Of a stretch of DNA of 13,641 bases, positions 1 through 7,160 are shown in pieces. Location of the stretch: contig CAJKQK010000053.1 in NCBI GenBank assembly GCA_905202055.1, positions 1-13,641 of the forward strand, given 5' to 3'. The notes under the pieces are model-generated. The model worked only from the letters and a program-made list of their open reading frames with translations. It ran no database searches and was not told where the DNA came from. This DNA comes from an uncultured Oxalobacter sp. (GTDB lineage Bacteria > Pseudomonadota > Gammaproteobacteria > Burkholderiales > Burkholderiaceae_D). Made by a program: the position numbers and the translations under genes. Each line of letters begins with the position of its first letter. The stretch's first letter is position 1.

Positions 1-819
1 GGTAATCTGGTTGGTGAGGCGTTTGCCGACTTCGCCCGCGATGCCGCCACCGGAGGCGGCGCTTCCGGCGGCCGTGACAGCCGCTGCGCCGATGGCTTTC
101 AGGGCACGTTTGGAAAATTCCTCGCCAGCGCTTTTGTTCAGGCTGTCGCCGACTCCCTGCAGGGTCTGGATGGCGTGGGGGACGCAGGGCAGGGTTTTGG
201 CGCCCCATTGGGCTATTTTGGGGGCGGCTTTCATGCCCGGCTGGATGCCTTTTTGGGCGAGTTTGGCGCCGCCCGCTGGCAGGGCGATGCCGGCCATTTC
301 GGTTCCGGCGTTGAAAAGGGTGCCGTAGGGGTTTTCAGTTATGACTTTGGCAAGGTCGGCTCCGCTGGCATTCGGGTCTTTCAGGATTTTGGAAATGGCC
401 TTGCGCTGGCGGTTCAGGGTTTCCGATCCGCTGTTTTCAATGAATTTTTCGGAGCTGTCCCGGATGTGCTTGCCGAAGTCTTTCATGTCCTCGCTGCCGG
501 TCAGGGCGCTTCTCAGATCAACCAGGTCACCGATGACTTTGCCGCCCGCGACGATGGCGCCGACGCCTAGGTCGGGGATGGCCGTTTTGATGCCCTCATA
601 CAGGTCGGTTCCGGTCTGTGCCGCCTGCCCGGTCTCGCTCTGGATATGTGGGATGTCGCCCGTACTGGAAAAGGCTGCCGTTTTCTGACTGGCTGGGTCG
701 GATGGGGTGTAAATTCCGGTACCCGGATTTCTGTTGGCTGGAAGATCGGCATGCTGGCCTCCGTCGGTTGTTATGCCTGTGTTAATGGGTTTTTCGTTGG
801 TTTCCTGTACCGGTTTTGC
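1..819 (-). pseudogene. Continuation of the amber-interrupted gene, partial at the left edge
   Basis: Reading the minus strand in the register of the 820-1671 ORF, every codon from 819 down to 1 is open (273 codons). There is no ATG, GTG or TTG for the first 333 nt; the first ATG is at 484-486. An independent gene would need a start, so this is most simply the second part of the same gene after the TAG. The residues look coding: helical charged stretches such as GSEDMKDFGKHIRD, then an Ala/Gly-rich, weakly hydrophobic segment (AAAVTAAGSAASGGGIAGEV) near the left edge. Such Ala/Gly segments occur in phage ejection proteins and in membrane-active toxins, but nothing here identifies the family. 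Readthrough by a suppressor tRNA or a sequencing error are alternatives to pseudogenisation. Confidence 0.55.
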
Positions 820-1671
820 CTATGCGCTATTCAAAAAACGGCCAATGGCTTGTTCGGTTTGTTTCAGTTGTTCGGGATCGATAAGGTTTTTGATGGCAGT
901 AAATGGACGCAGTTTGTCGATGGCGGGTGTACAGGCCTGTGCGTCGGTTCCGGTTTCGCCCTGAAAGGCGTGGGCGGGAGCCGGTTTGCGTTCGGGTACG
1001 GCGTATGCCCTGCGTGCGTAGGGTTCGCCTGCGATGGTGCCTTCCAGTGGGCTACGATAGCGCCCTGTGTTGACTCCGGTGCTGGCCTGTCCCTGATGGC
1101 GTGGGTTGGTATTGATTTTCCGGTACCACGCGTCGACGACGGCGTTGTTTTTGTAGAAAGGAATGTCCCGGTACGGGTTGGAGGCGATCAGGGGCAGGTT
1201 TTTCAGGGCGGCGTCATGGATGGTGTTCATGAGTTCGGTCCTGAATACGGGCGGTCTGTTTTCTGTAATGGATGGCGTCGGGCTTGCCGCATATGGGGCA
1301 GGCTGGCGCGCAGATTGGCGGCGGCCCGATTCGATGGCGTCAAAGATGACGCGGTTTCGGGTGTATGGGTCGGCATACGGATTGGCTGCCGTGCCTGTTT
1401 CGGCGGATGGTTCAGGATAGGCCAAATTGGCTTTCCTGCCGCTTCCCGTCAGGTTTTTCCACCCGGCTTTCAGGATGTCCCACGGGTTGGTAAGGTCCCC
1501 GTAACCCATACCGATAATGCCTTCCATTGGTCTACCTCCGCTTTCTTTTTCCGGCAACAGGGCAAAATGGCGTGATCCGGCGTTCATGCCCGGCCGTGTT
1601 GTTTTTGTTTTTTTGGCATCCTGATACGGTCTGCCATAGTTCTGTTTTTTAACGGACTCTTCTTTAGCCAT
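820..1671 (-). CDS. Hypothetical protein, N-terminal part of an amber-interrupted phage- or effector-like gene
   Basis: This 283-codon minus-strand frame starts at ATG 1669-1671 (MAKEESVKKQ) and ends at TAG 820-822. I do not recognise the family. The product is soluble, rich in Lys, Arg, Pro, Ala, Asn and Tyr, with no signal peptide and no membrane segment. It looks disordered or structural, as in phage virion or secreted effector proteins. The frame does not really end at 820: the same register stays open for 273 more codons to the window edge, so this is best read as the first half of a longer gene cut by a nonsense codon. No good Shine-Dalgarno is seen before ATG 1671, only a weak AGAG. 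The plus-strand ORFs over this interval are antisense shadows. I am fairly sure the frame is or was coding; the function is unknown. Confidence 0.6.
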   Translation of the reverse strand: MAKEESVKKQNYGRPYQDAKKTKTTRPGMNAGSRHFALLPEKESGGRPMEGIIGMGYGDLTNPWDILKAGWKNLTGSGRKANLAYPEPSAETGTAANPYADPYTRNRVIFDAIESGRRQSARQPAPYAASPTPSITENRPPVFRTELMNTIHDAALKNLPLIASNPYRDIPFYKNNAVVDAWYRKINTNPRHQGQASTGVNTGRYRSPLEGTIAGEPYARRAYAVPERKPAPAHAFQGETGTDAQACTPAIDKLRPFTAIKNLIDPEQLKQTEQAIGRFLNSA

Positions 1672-1680
1672 GACTCTAAA

Positions 1681-1690
1681 CCGTATACGG
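1681..1690. promoter_or_regulatory. Perfect 10-bp palindrome, operator-like
   Basis: CCGTATACGG is its own reverse complement and lies 9 bp before the ATG at 1671. It is downstream of the TATAAA promoter candidate and inside the spacer of the TTGACA alternative. In either arrangement a bound dimer could block transcription of the downstream minus-strand gene. The protein that would bind it is not known. Confidence 0.35.
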
Positions 1691-1712
1691 CCTATTTGTC
1701 AATGTAATGAGC

Positions 1713-1741
1713 TTTATATGGTCTGTATGGCGTGCCGGAAA
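1713..1741 (-). promoter_or_regulatory. Candidate promoter for the amber-split gene
   Basis: On the minus strand a TATAAA -10 (1713-1718) lies 17 bp from a weak TTTCCG -35 (1736-1741). This would start transcription near 1706 and leave about a 35-nt leader before ATG 1671. A perfect TTGACA at 1697-1702 also exists, but its best -10 (TAGAGT, 18-bp spacer, 1673-1678) would start RNA inside the ORF, so I prefer the TATAAA option. Confidence 0.3.
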
Positions 1742-1881
1742 GTGGCTTGTTTTGACGGGTTGTTGTTGTTCTATCAGTGTTTTTTTTTGCTTTTTGTCGC
1801 CAAAGGCTTTACTCTCTTGCGATGGTCCATTTGAAGAGATGGTGATAGCGGGGTGGCCCGCGTGTTGATACTGATGGTTTG

Positions 1882-3330
1882 ATGACTGAAGATACTGTTA
1901 AAGATGACTCCCGGCCGGTGATGGCCAGGCACAAGAAGCTGAAGCGTAATTTGAGCAACCGGCACGTTCAGCTGATTGCGATTTCCGGGGCGATCGGGAC
2001 GGGGCTGTTCATGGGTTCGGGCAAAACGATCAGTGTGGCCGGCCCTTCGATTATTCTGGTTTATATGGTGATCGGGTTTTTCCTGTTTTTCGTGATGCGT
2101 GCGATGGGGGAATTGTTGCTCTCGAACCTGAATTACCGTTCTTTTTCGGATTTCACGTCCGATATCCTTGGCCCCTGGGCGGGGTATTTCACGGGCTGGA
2201 CGTACTGGTTCTGCTGGGTGGTGACGGGGGTGGCGGACGTGATCGCGATTGCGGGGTACGTTCATTTCTGGTGGCCGGATTTGCCGGGGTGGATTCCGGC
2301 GATTGCCACGATCATTCTGTTGTTTTCCCTGAACATGCTGTCGGTTCGCCTGTTCGGGGAGACGGAGTTCTGGTTTTCGCTGATCAAGATTATTGCGATT
2401 ATCGCGCTGATTGTGGTGGGTTTTTTCCTGATGGTGACGTCTTACCGTTCTCCTGACGGGGTCACTGCGGCGCTATCGAACCTGTGGACGTATGGCGGGG
2501 TTTTCCCGAAAGGGATCATGGGCTTTTTCGCCGGTTTCCAGATTGCGATTTTCGCGTTTGTGGGAATCGAGCTGGTGGGGACGACGGCAGCGGAAACGCA
2601 AGACCCTGAAAAGACGCTGCCCAAGGCGATCAATTCGATTCCAGTCCGGATTATCTTTTTCTATGTGTTTGCCCTGATGGCGATTATGGCGGTGACGCCC
2701 TGGAATACGGTGTCGCCGGACAAGAGTCCGTTTGTGGGGATGTTTTCGATGATCGGTCTGCCTGCAGCGGCCGGGATCGTGAATTTCGTGGTGCTGACGT
2801 CGGCGGCCTCGTCGGCCAACGGCGGGGTGTATTCGACTTCGCGCATGCTGTACAGCCTGTCGACCTGGGGGGTGGCTCCGAAGTTGTTTTCACGCCTGTC
2901 CAGGCATGCGGTGCCTGCGGCAGGGTTGATGTTTTCGGGGATTTGCCTCCTGTCGGGGGCGGCGCTGATTTTCGTGATGCCGAATGTGATTACGGCGTTT
3001 ACGGTGGTGACGACGGTGTCGGCCACGCTCTTCATGTTCGTGTGGGCGGTGATTCTGATGGCGTATCTGGTGTACCGGAAAAAACGTCCTGAAAAACACA
3101 AGGTATCGATTTTCAGGATGCCGGGCGGGGTATGGATGAGTTGGTGCTGTCTGGCGTTTTTCGTATTTGTTTTCGTGCTGTTGACGTTCGAGCCGGATAC
3201 CCGGCTGGCGCTGATGGCTGTGCCTGTCTGGCTCCTCGCGCTGGCGATCGGTTATGTCAGGGTGAAAAACAATGTGGTCGCAATGGCCAAGGGGATGAAG
3301 GAGATCGACGAAGGCCACGGGAACGAATGA
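1882..3330 (+). CDS. cycA: D-alanine/D-serine/glycine permease
   Basis: This is an amino acid/polyamine/cation (APC) superfamily proton symporter of the inner membrane. It takes up glycine, D-alanine, D-serine and analogues such as D-cycloserine. The match to E. coli CycA, from memory, is long and nearly collinear: NLSNRHVQLIAISGAIGTGL at the start of TM1, FFVMRAMGELLLSNL, GPWAGYFTGWTYWFCWVV, AFVGIELVGTTAAET (substrate/proton region in TM6) and LTSAASSANGGVYSTSRM. About twelve hydrophobic segments are visible over 482 residues, close to the 470 of E. coli. I chose ATG 1882 because it gives a tail before the conserved LKRNLSNRH that matches E. coli CycA in length. TTG 1879 and ATG 1921 are in the same frame, and no strong Shine-Dalgarno decides between them. 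The gene stands alone, with a terminator 59 bp after its stop. AnsP or AroP are less likely from these motifs. Confidence 0.93.
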   Translation: MTEDTVKDDSRPVMARHKKLKRNLSNRHVQLIAISGAIGTGLFMGSGKTISVAGPSIILVYMVIGFFLFFVMRAMGELLLSNLNYRSFSDFTSDILGPWAGYFTGWTYWFCWVVTGVADVIAIAGYVHFWWPDLPGWIPAIATIILLFSLNMLSVRLFGETEFWFSLIKIIAIIALIVVGFFLMVTSYRSPDGVTAALSNLWTYGGVFPKGIMGFFAGFQIAIFAFVGIELVGTTAAETQDPEKTLPKAINSIPVRIIFFYVFALMAIMAVTPWNTVSPDKSPFVGMFSMIGLPAAAGIVNFVVLTSAASSANGGVYSTSRMLYSLSTWGVAPKLFSRLSRHAVPAAGLMFSGICLLSGAALIFVMPNVITAFTVVTTVSATLFMFVWAVILMAYLVYRKKRPEKHKVSIFRMPGGVWMSWCCLAFFVFVFVLLTFEPDTRLALMAVPVWLLALAIGYVRVKNNVVAMAKGMKEIDEGHGNE

Positions 3331-3388
3331 AGGTTCATAAGCTGTGTGTCTGCCGTGAAACAGGCACCGGATTGGCCGGTCTGAAAAG

Positions 3389-3413
3389 GCTCCTTGAAAG
3401 AGGAGCTTTTTTT
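3389..3413 (+). terminator. Intrinsic terminator of cycA
   Basis: A perfect 6-bp stem (GCTCCT 3389-3394 with AGGAGC 3401-3406) closes a 6-nt loop and is followed at once by seven T (3407-3413). It lies 59 bp after the cycA stop, between convergent genes. A smaller dyad, ACCGG/CCGGT with a 5-nt loop, sits just before it at 3366-3380. Confidence 0.85.
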
Positions 3414-3440
3414 ATGGGGGATCATCCTGTTTTGGTTTTG

Positions 3441-4166
3441 TCATCTTTGCCGGCTGCTTTGTTCCATGGCGATGGCCCGGGGAAAGAGGATGTTGTTTTC
3501 GAGATGGATATGGTGCTCCAGCCCCTGTTCGAAGAGTTTGATACGTTCCATGAATAGCCGGTATGTGGCGCAGCCGTCGTCCGGGGTGGTGTATCCGTCG
3601 GTCAGGCGATGGATTTCCCGCCAGCGTTCCCCTTCGGTATGGTGTTCGGTCATCATGATGGCGACAGGGCTTTTGAGGGTTCCGCAATAAAATGGACGGG
3701 GGTGCAATCCCAGGGAAAGGGCTTCGGTCATTTCGTAGATATAGGGGAAGAGGACTTGCTCTTCCTTGTGAATGTGGTTTTCAAGGTCGTTCATGGAGTG
3801 CCGTATCAGTTGGTGGAGGGCGCGGAGTTCGGGGTGGCGTTCATTGTGCGTGACAAGGACTTTTTCGGCCAGTTCGATGATGAGTGCGCTTTCGCTGCGT
3901 GCCCGGCGGTGGTGGAATTTCCGGATGTAGTCCAGCAGGAGGTCGGTGGGCCAGCTCTGGAAATCGATGGTGAAATAAGCCCGTGGGGTTTCTTTTTCCA
4001 GTTCTTTCAGGAGGGTCTGGCTGTCGACGCCCGCTTTTTTGCAGGCTTCCCTGAACGGGACGTTTCCCTGACAGCAGAAATCGATGCGGTAGCGTCTGAA
4101 GAGGGCGGCGTGTTTGTAATTGCAGGCCACGATCTGGCCTGTGGTCATGGTATCGAATTTTTTCAT
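3441..4166 (-). CDS. ric: Iron-sulfur cluster repair di-iron protein (Ric/YtfE/ScdA/DnrN family)
   Basis: Cytoplasmic hemerythrin-like di-iron protein that helps restore iron-sulfur clusters damaged by nitric oxide or oxidants. The product has 241 residues, close to the family size. The N-terminal DUF542/ScdA_N part (about 1-60) carries the family signature YRIDFCCQGN with C31 and C32. The hemerythrin-like part (about 75-230) has the expected iron ligands: H85/H86, H131 and E135 (HIHKEEQ), H175/H176 (MTEHHTEG), and H219 and E223 (HHIHLEN). The H-x3-E spacing matches E. coli YtfE H129/E133 and H204/E208. It is the second gene of a unit with the Crp/Fnr-like regulator 15 bp upstream. No Shine-Dalgarno is seen before ATG 4166, so translational coupling is likely. 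The identification is strong; its role in nitric oxide stress is inferred from the family and the neighbour. Confidence 0.92.
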   Translation of the reverse strand: MKKFDTMTTGQIVACNYKHAALFRRYRIDFCCQGNVPFREACKKAGVDSQTLLKELEKETPRAYFTIDFQSWPTDLLLDYIRKFHHRRARSESALIIELAEKVLVTHNERHPELRALHQLIRHSMNDLENHIHKEEQVLFPYIYEMTEALSLGLHPRPFYCGTLKSPVAIMMTEHHTEGERWREIHRLTDGYTTPDDGCATYRLFMERIKLFEQGLEHHIHLENNILFPRAIAMEQSSRQR

Positions 4167-4181
4167 GTGTGTTCAGGGGGA

Positions 4182-4823
4182 CTACAGGTATTTTTCCAGT
4201 TTTGAACGGTCGGCGATGGTGACCCGGCGTTTTTCGAAAACGACGGCACCTTCGTGCGCCAGTTCGGCCAGCACCCGTGCCAGCGAAGGACGTGCCGCAC
4301 CGAGGTAGTCGGCGACTTCCTGCTGGTTGCGTATTTCATGGCGCTCAAGAAGGTAGGCGGCAATTCGGTTTTTCAGTTTCAACAGGACAAGGGAACCCAG
4401 TTTGCGGGTGAGGATATGGCTGCGGTCGGAAAGGATGCGCAAAAAATTCTGCAAAACGACCGGTTCGCTGCACATCAGTTCCATGAATGGTTCTTTTTCG
4501 ATGATCACGATTTCGCATGGGCTCATGGCGACGATGTCGACGGGAAAGCGGTTGTGTGTGGCGAATACGAAGTTGGAAGCAAGCAGCATCGGGGCTTCGT
4601 GGTCTTCGATGATGACCTGCCTGCCGTCCGGCCCGATCATGGAGGCGCGAACCAGCCCCTCGCACAGCAGGTAGAATGCCCGGCACGGGGAACCTTGCAC
4701 GGCGATGTGTTTGCGCGTTTCGTAATGCGCTGTCCGGTAGGGCGCTTTTTTGAAGAATTCTTCCAGTTTTTCCATGGAAAGGTGCGCAAAGACCGGCATG
4801 TTGATCAGCTTTTTTGTATCCAC
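4182..4823 (-). CDS. Crp/Fnr-family transcriptional regulator, probably controlling ric
   Basis: A cyclic-nucleotide-binding-like beta-roll fills the N-terminal half (ITS landmarks: KHIAVQGSPCRAFYLLCEGL, then IIEDHEAPML), followed by a long dimerisation helix. A C-terminal winged helix follows, with the recognition segment QQEVADYLGAARPSLARVLA and the wing GAVVFEKRRVTIAD. There is no N-terminal Cys cluster as in true FNR, so it is not an iron-sulfur FNR. DNR/NnrR-like or other Crp-type sensing fits better. The frame is open up to GTG 4871, but that start would be upstream of the predicted transcription start and adds residues untypical of the family. GTG 4823 (213 aa) and ATG 4799 are the plausible starts; none has a clear Shine-Dalgarno. 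It lies 15 bp before ric, which suggests it senses nitrosative stress and controls that gene. Confidence 0.85.
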   Translation of the reverse strand: MDTKKLINMPVFAHLSMEKLEEFFKKAPYRTAHYETRKHIAVQGSPCRAFYLLCEGLVRASMIGPDGRQVIIEDHEAPMLLASNFVFATHNRFPVDIVAMSPCEIVIIEKEPFMELMCSEPVVLQNFLRILSDRSHILTRKLGSLVLLKLKNRIAAYLLERHEIRNQQEVADYLGAARPSLARVLAELAHEGAVVFEKRRVTIADRSKLEKYL

Positions 4824-4854
4824 GGTCGCATGTTGACTGAACGAAGTGAGTGCT

Positions 4855-4897
4855 AAGGTAACGCAAGGCACGGGTTTATGCTGTCACATTTGTTACA
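4855..4897 (-). promoter_or_regulatory. Class II-like activator site plus -10 for the regulator-ric operon
   Basis: On the minus strand, TGTAACAAATGTGACA (4882-4897) fits TGTNACA-NN-TGTNACA, so it is both a dyad and a direct repeat. Its centre (4889.5) is 41.5 bp from a predicted start near 4848, and TACCTT at 4855-4860 lies exactly at -12 to -7. Crp/Fnr-type activators bind at -41.5 in class II promoters, so autoregulation or control by a related regulator is plausible. The binding protein is an inference. Confidence 0.45.
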
Positions 4898-5059
4898 CCG
4901 TTATGGATATGTTAATACGAAGGACGGCCGAATGGTCACAATGATTCTGCAAGCCATTGAAAAATAAGTTGATCCTTGTTGGAAATTAAGGTTTTCTCCT
5001 GTGGGGCCAACCGGATTTTTGCGCTCCGGCCCTTGCCTGAAGGGGTGCTGGAAGAGGGG

Positions 5060-6610
5060 TCAGCGGCGTCTGGACGCGAATTTGCCGAAGGCCAGAAAGA
5101 GGACGGCGATGGCGAGGGCCAACAGGTTGCCGTAGCGGATGTACGGGGTCGAGCCGTGGTAGCCCTGTACGGTGACGTTGAGCTCACTGCGGGTGTAGGG
5201 GGTGAGTTGGGCCTGTATGTTGCCTTGTGCGTCGATGACGGCAGTGGCGCCGGTGTTGGTGGAACGCAGCATGGGCCGACGGGTTTCCAGCGAGCGCATT
5301 TGCGAGATTTGCAGGTGTTGCGGCAGGGCGATGGTGTTGCCGAACCAGGCGATGTTGGAGACGTTTAGCAAAATGGTCGGCTGGCTGTTGCCGATTTCCT
5401 GCTCGTTGCGGATCTGGTCGACGATTTCTTCACCGAAGATGTCTTCATAGCAGATGTTGGGCATGATCCACTGGTCTTTGACGGCAAAGGGTTTTTGCAA
5501 GGGGTCGCCACGGGTGAAGTCGCCCAGCGGGATGCGCATCATGTTGACGAACCAGTGGAATCCGAAGGGGACGAATTCGCCGAAGGGGACGAGGTGGTGC
5601 TTGTTGTACCGGTAGCCGAATTGCGCGTTTTTCTCATGGTCTTGCGGAGAGATGACGATGAGGCTGTTGGTGTAGTTGCGTGGGCTGTCGGCCAGCGGGA
5701 TGCCCAGGGCGATGTGCGAGAAACTGCGGGCGGCGAATTGGGTCAGGTGTTCGAGGTAGCCGGTGGGCAGTTGCTGGATGTAAATCGGAATGGCGGTTTC
5801 GGGGGTGACGATCAGGTCGGCCTGTTTGTTGGTGATGGTGTCGGCATACATGGACAGCGCCGAGGCGATTTGTTCCCCGGTGAATTTGAATTCCTGCGGG
5901 ATGTTGCCCTGCAAGAGGCGTACCTGTATCGGCTGGCCTGCCGGTTCTGTCCACTGGACATGGCGCAGGAACTGGCCTGCGAGCAGGATGGCGACGATGG
6001 GCAAAATGGATGCCGCCAGGTGTTTCATCCAGTGTTCGCGTCCGATGGTGAAGAAGAGCGCGATGGCGCCGGCGAGAATCGCGGCGATGAAGCTGATGCC
6101 ATAGACGCCGACGATGGGGGCGTATCCTGCCAGCGGGCTGTCGGTGTGGGCGTAACCGGTGACGACCCAGGGCAGCCCGGTGACGATCCAGCCGCGTACC
6201 CATTCGCAGATGGCCCAGAAGGCCGGGAAGATGAAAAAGACGGTGACGGTGTTTGTCGCGTTCCATCTTTTCATGAAAAAGCGTGTCAGGCCTGCGGCAA
6301 AGCCGGCCAGTATGCCCAGAAAGAGCGAGAGCAGGACAATGGCGATCACGGCCATGGGGGCGTTCATGCCACCGTACTGGTGCATGCTGACGAAAAGCCA
6401 GTGTATGCCCGAAGCGAGGCTGCCGAAGCCGTAGGCCCACCCGAGGATAAAAGCGGTTTTTGCCTTGCCGGTACGGATAATGAGGCTGGCGAGTATGGCC
6501 AGGGCGAGGATCTGGATGATCCAGAAGTGATAGGGGGCAAAGGCGAAAGTGTTACACGCGCCGGCAATGACAGCGATTGCGGGAAGCAGTAAAGGCTTTG
6601 ATCGTTTCAT
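5060..6610 (-). CDS. lnt: Apolipoprotein N-acyltransferase
   Basis: Inner-membrane enzyme that N-acylates the N-terminal diacylglyceryl-cysteine of lipoproteins, the last step of lipoprotein maturation after Lgt and LspA. The 516-residue product has about six N-terminal hydrophobic segments (residues 8-215), then a periplasmic nitrilase-like domain (about 228-485) and a last membrane helix near 493-508. The catalytic triad is visible: E271 in IVTPETAIP, K337 in YNKHHLVPFGEFVPF and C387 in PNICYEDIFG. The cysteine number equals that of E. coli Lnt. Family glycines and aromatics such as SNIAWFGN are present. The start is ATG 6610; the best Shine-Dalgarno-like AAAGGG is 13 nt away, which is long. 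It usually follows corC; here a small acidic gene and a terminator candidate lie between them. It is essential in most proteobacteria. Confidence 0.95.
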   Translation of the reverse strand: MKRSKPLLLPAIAVIAGACNTFAFAPYHFWIIQILALAILASLIIRTGKAKTAFILGWAYGFGSLASGIHWLFVSMHQYGGMNAPMAVIAIVLLSLFLGILAGFAAGLTRFFMKRWNATNTVTVFFIFPAFWAICEWVRGWIVTGLPWVVTGYAHTDSPLAGYAPIVGVYGISFIAAILAGAIALFFTIGREHWMKHLAASILPIVAILLAGQFLRHVQWTEPAGQPIQVRLLQGNIPQEFKFTGEQIASALSMYADTITNKQADLIVTPETAIPIYIQQLPTGYLEHLTQFAARSFSHIALGIPLADSPRNYTNSLIVISPQDHEKNAQFGYRYNKHHLVPFGEFVPFGFHWFVNMMRIPLGDFTRGDPLQKPFAVKDQWIMPNICYEDIFGEEIVDQIRNEQEIGNSQPTILLNVSNIAWFGNTIALPQHLQISQMRSLETRRPMLRSTNTGATAVIDAQGNIQAQLTPYTRSELNVTVQGYHGSTPYIRYGNLLALAIAVLFLAFGKFASRRR

Positions 6611-6635
6611 TGGCCGTCGGTGTCCCTTTCTTCGG

Positions 6636-6668
6636 AAAAAATTTTCCCGGGGAACGCCGAAGGTTCCC
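6636..6668 (-). terminator. Candidate terminator between the acidic repeat gene and lnt
   Basis: On the minus strand, GGGAAC and GTTCCC pair around a 7-nt loop containing TTCGG (stem 6650-6655 with 6663-6668). They are followed by CGGGAAAA and then six T (6636-6641). The T-run is 8 nt from the stem, so termination may be partial, which would allow readthrough into lnt. Confidence 0.45.
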
Positions 6669-6703
6669 TTATCCGTCCGTTCCCGCGAGGGGAGCGGAGG
6701 GGT

Positions 6704-7027
6704 CTAGTTGTACAGGCGGTTGACTTCGCACCCGCTCATATCGACTTCGCTGGTCGGGTCGTCGATATCGGGATCGATGTAACCCATGCAGATGCCGGTG
6801 TCATCCATGTCGCCGAGTTCGACGTCTCCGAGCGGATCCTGATAGGCAACCGCCTCGATCGATGGCGGTGTGAACGGATCGGGTTCGCACTGGGCGTCGA
6901 GGTGATTCATGCTGCGGCCGGTCAGGTTCAGATCGAACGTCGGGTCGTCGGCGTCGTTGTCGATATAGTTCAGGCAGATGCCGGTATCATCGGCATCGTT
7001 TTTTTCGATGTCATTGTCAATCTTCAT
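6704..7027 (-). CDS. Small acidic protein with two D-rich repeats, unknown function
   Basis: I do not recognise this family. From ATG 7027 the product has 107 residues, 28 of them Asp or Glu and only 5 Lys or Arg. Residues 11-43 and 73-105 are repeats with 18 of 33 identical positions. The shared core is DxDDTGICxxYIDxDxDDPT, followed by a conserved G, N and L. Each copy carries one Cys (C18, C80); C47 and C100 lie outside the core. No signal peptide or membrane helix is seen. The frame opens further upstream, but ATG 7027 has a good Shine-Dalgarno (GAGGT, about 5 nt away) and a sigma-70-like promoter just above it. It lies between corC and lnt. The DxDxDD pattern resembles calcium-binding loops and the repeated Thr/Asp blocks recall graspetide-type RiPP precursors; both are guesses, and no modification enzyme is nearby. 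Confidence 0.72.
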   Translation of the reverse strand: MKIDNDIEKNDADDTGICLNYIDNDADDPTFDLNLTGRSMNHLDAQCEPDPFTPPSIEAVAYQDPLGDVELGDMDDTGICMGYIDPDIDDPTSEVDMSGCEVNRLYN

Positions 7028-7052
7028 AAAATACCTCGTTTTTGGCTGATGT

Positions 7053-7083
7053 TTTATGGCCTGCCTTCCGTTACCGGAGTCAA
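7053..7083 (-). promoter_or_regulatory. Candidate sigma-70 promoter of the acidic repeat gene
   Basis: Minus-strand TTGACT (7078-7083) and CATAAA (7053-7058) are separated by 19 bp. Transcription would start near 7046, leaving a short leader that holds the GAGGT ribosome binding site. The spacer is longer than ideal. CCGTT/AACGG/CCGTT elements at 7068-7098 overlap it and can form alternative small dyads. Confidence 0.4.
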
Positions 7084-7110
7084 CGGATTGTAACCGTTTA
7101 TCGGAATATC

Positions 7111-7139
7111 GGGGCCTTTTCATGTGTTTTCAAGGCCCC
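7111..7139. repeat. Hairpin downstream of corC
   Basis: GGGGCCTT (7111-7118) and AAGGCCCC (7132-7139) form a perfect 8-bp stem with a 13-nt loop, 22 bp after the corC stop on the minus strand. Neither strand has a T-run after it, so it is not a textbook intrinsic terminator. It could protect the 3' end of the corC message or be a processing site. Confidence 0.55.
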
Positions 7140-7160
7140 CCGGAAAGCAATATGCGTATT

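Noticed and set aside
646..1575. 309-codon plus-strand ORF over the amber-split gene
   Set aside because: It lies in the codon-aligned antisense register of the minus-strand frame and has the Gly/Val/Phe-rich make-up of such shadows here. The minus frame looks more protein-like and continues beyond it on both sides.
4182..4823. Oxygen-sensing FNR proper
   Set aside because: The N-terminal Cys cluster needed for the 4Fe-4S centre is absent, so only the wider Crp/Fnr family is called.
5495..6592. 365-codon plus-strand ORF
   Set aside because: It is the antisense shadow of lnt, whose catalytic residues and membrane segments are all on the minus strand.
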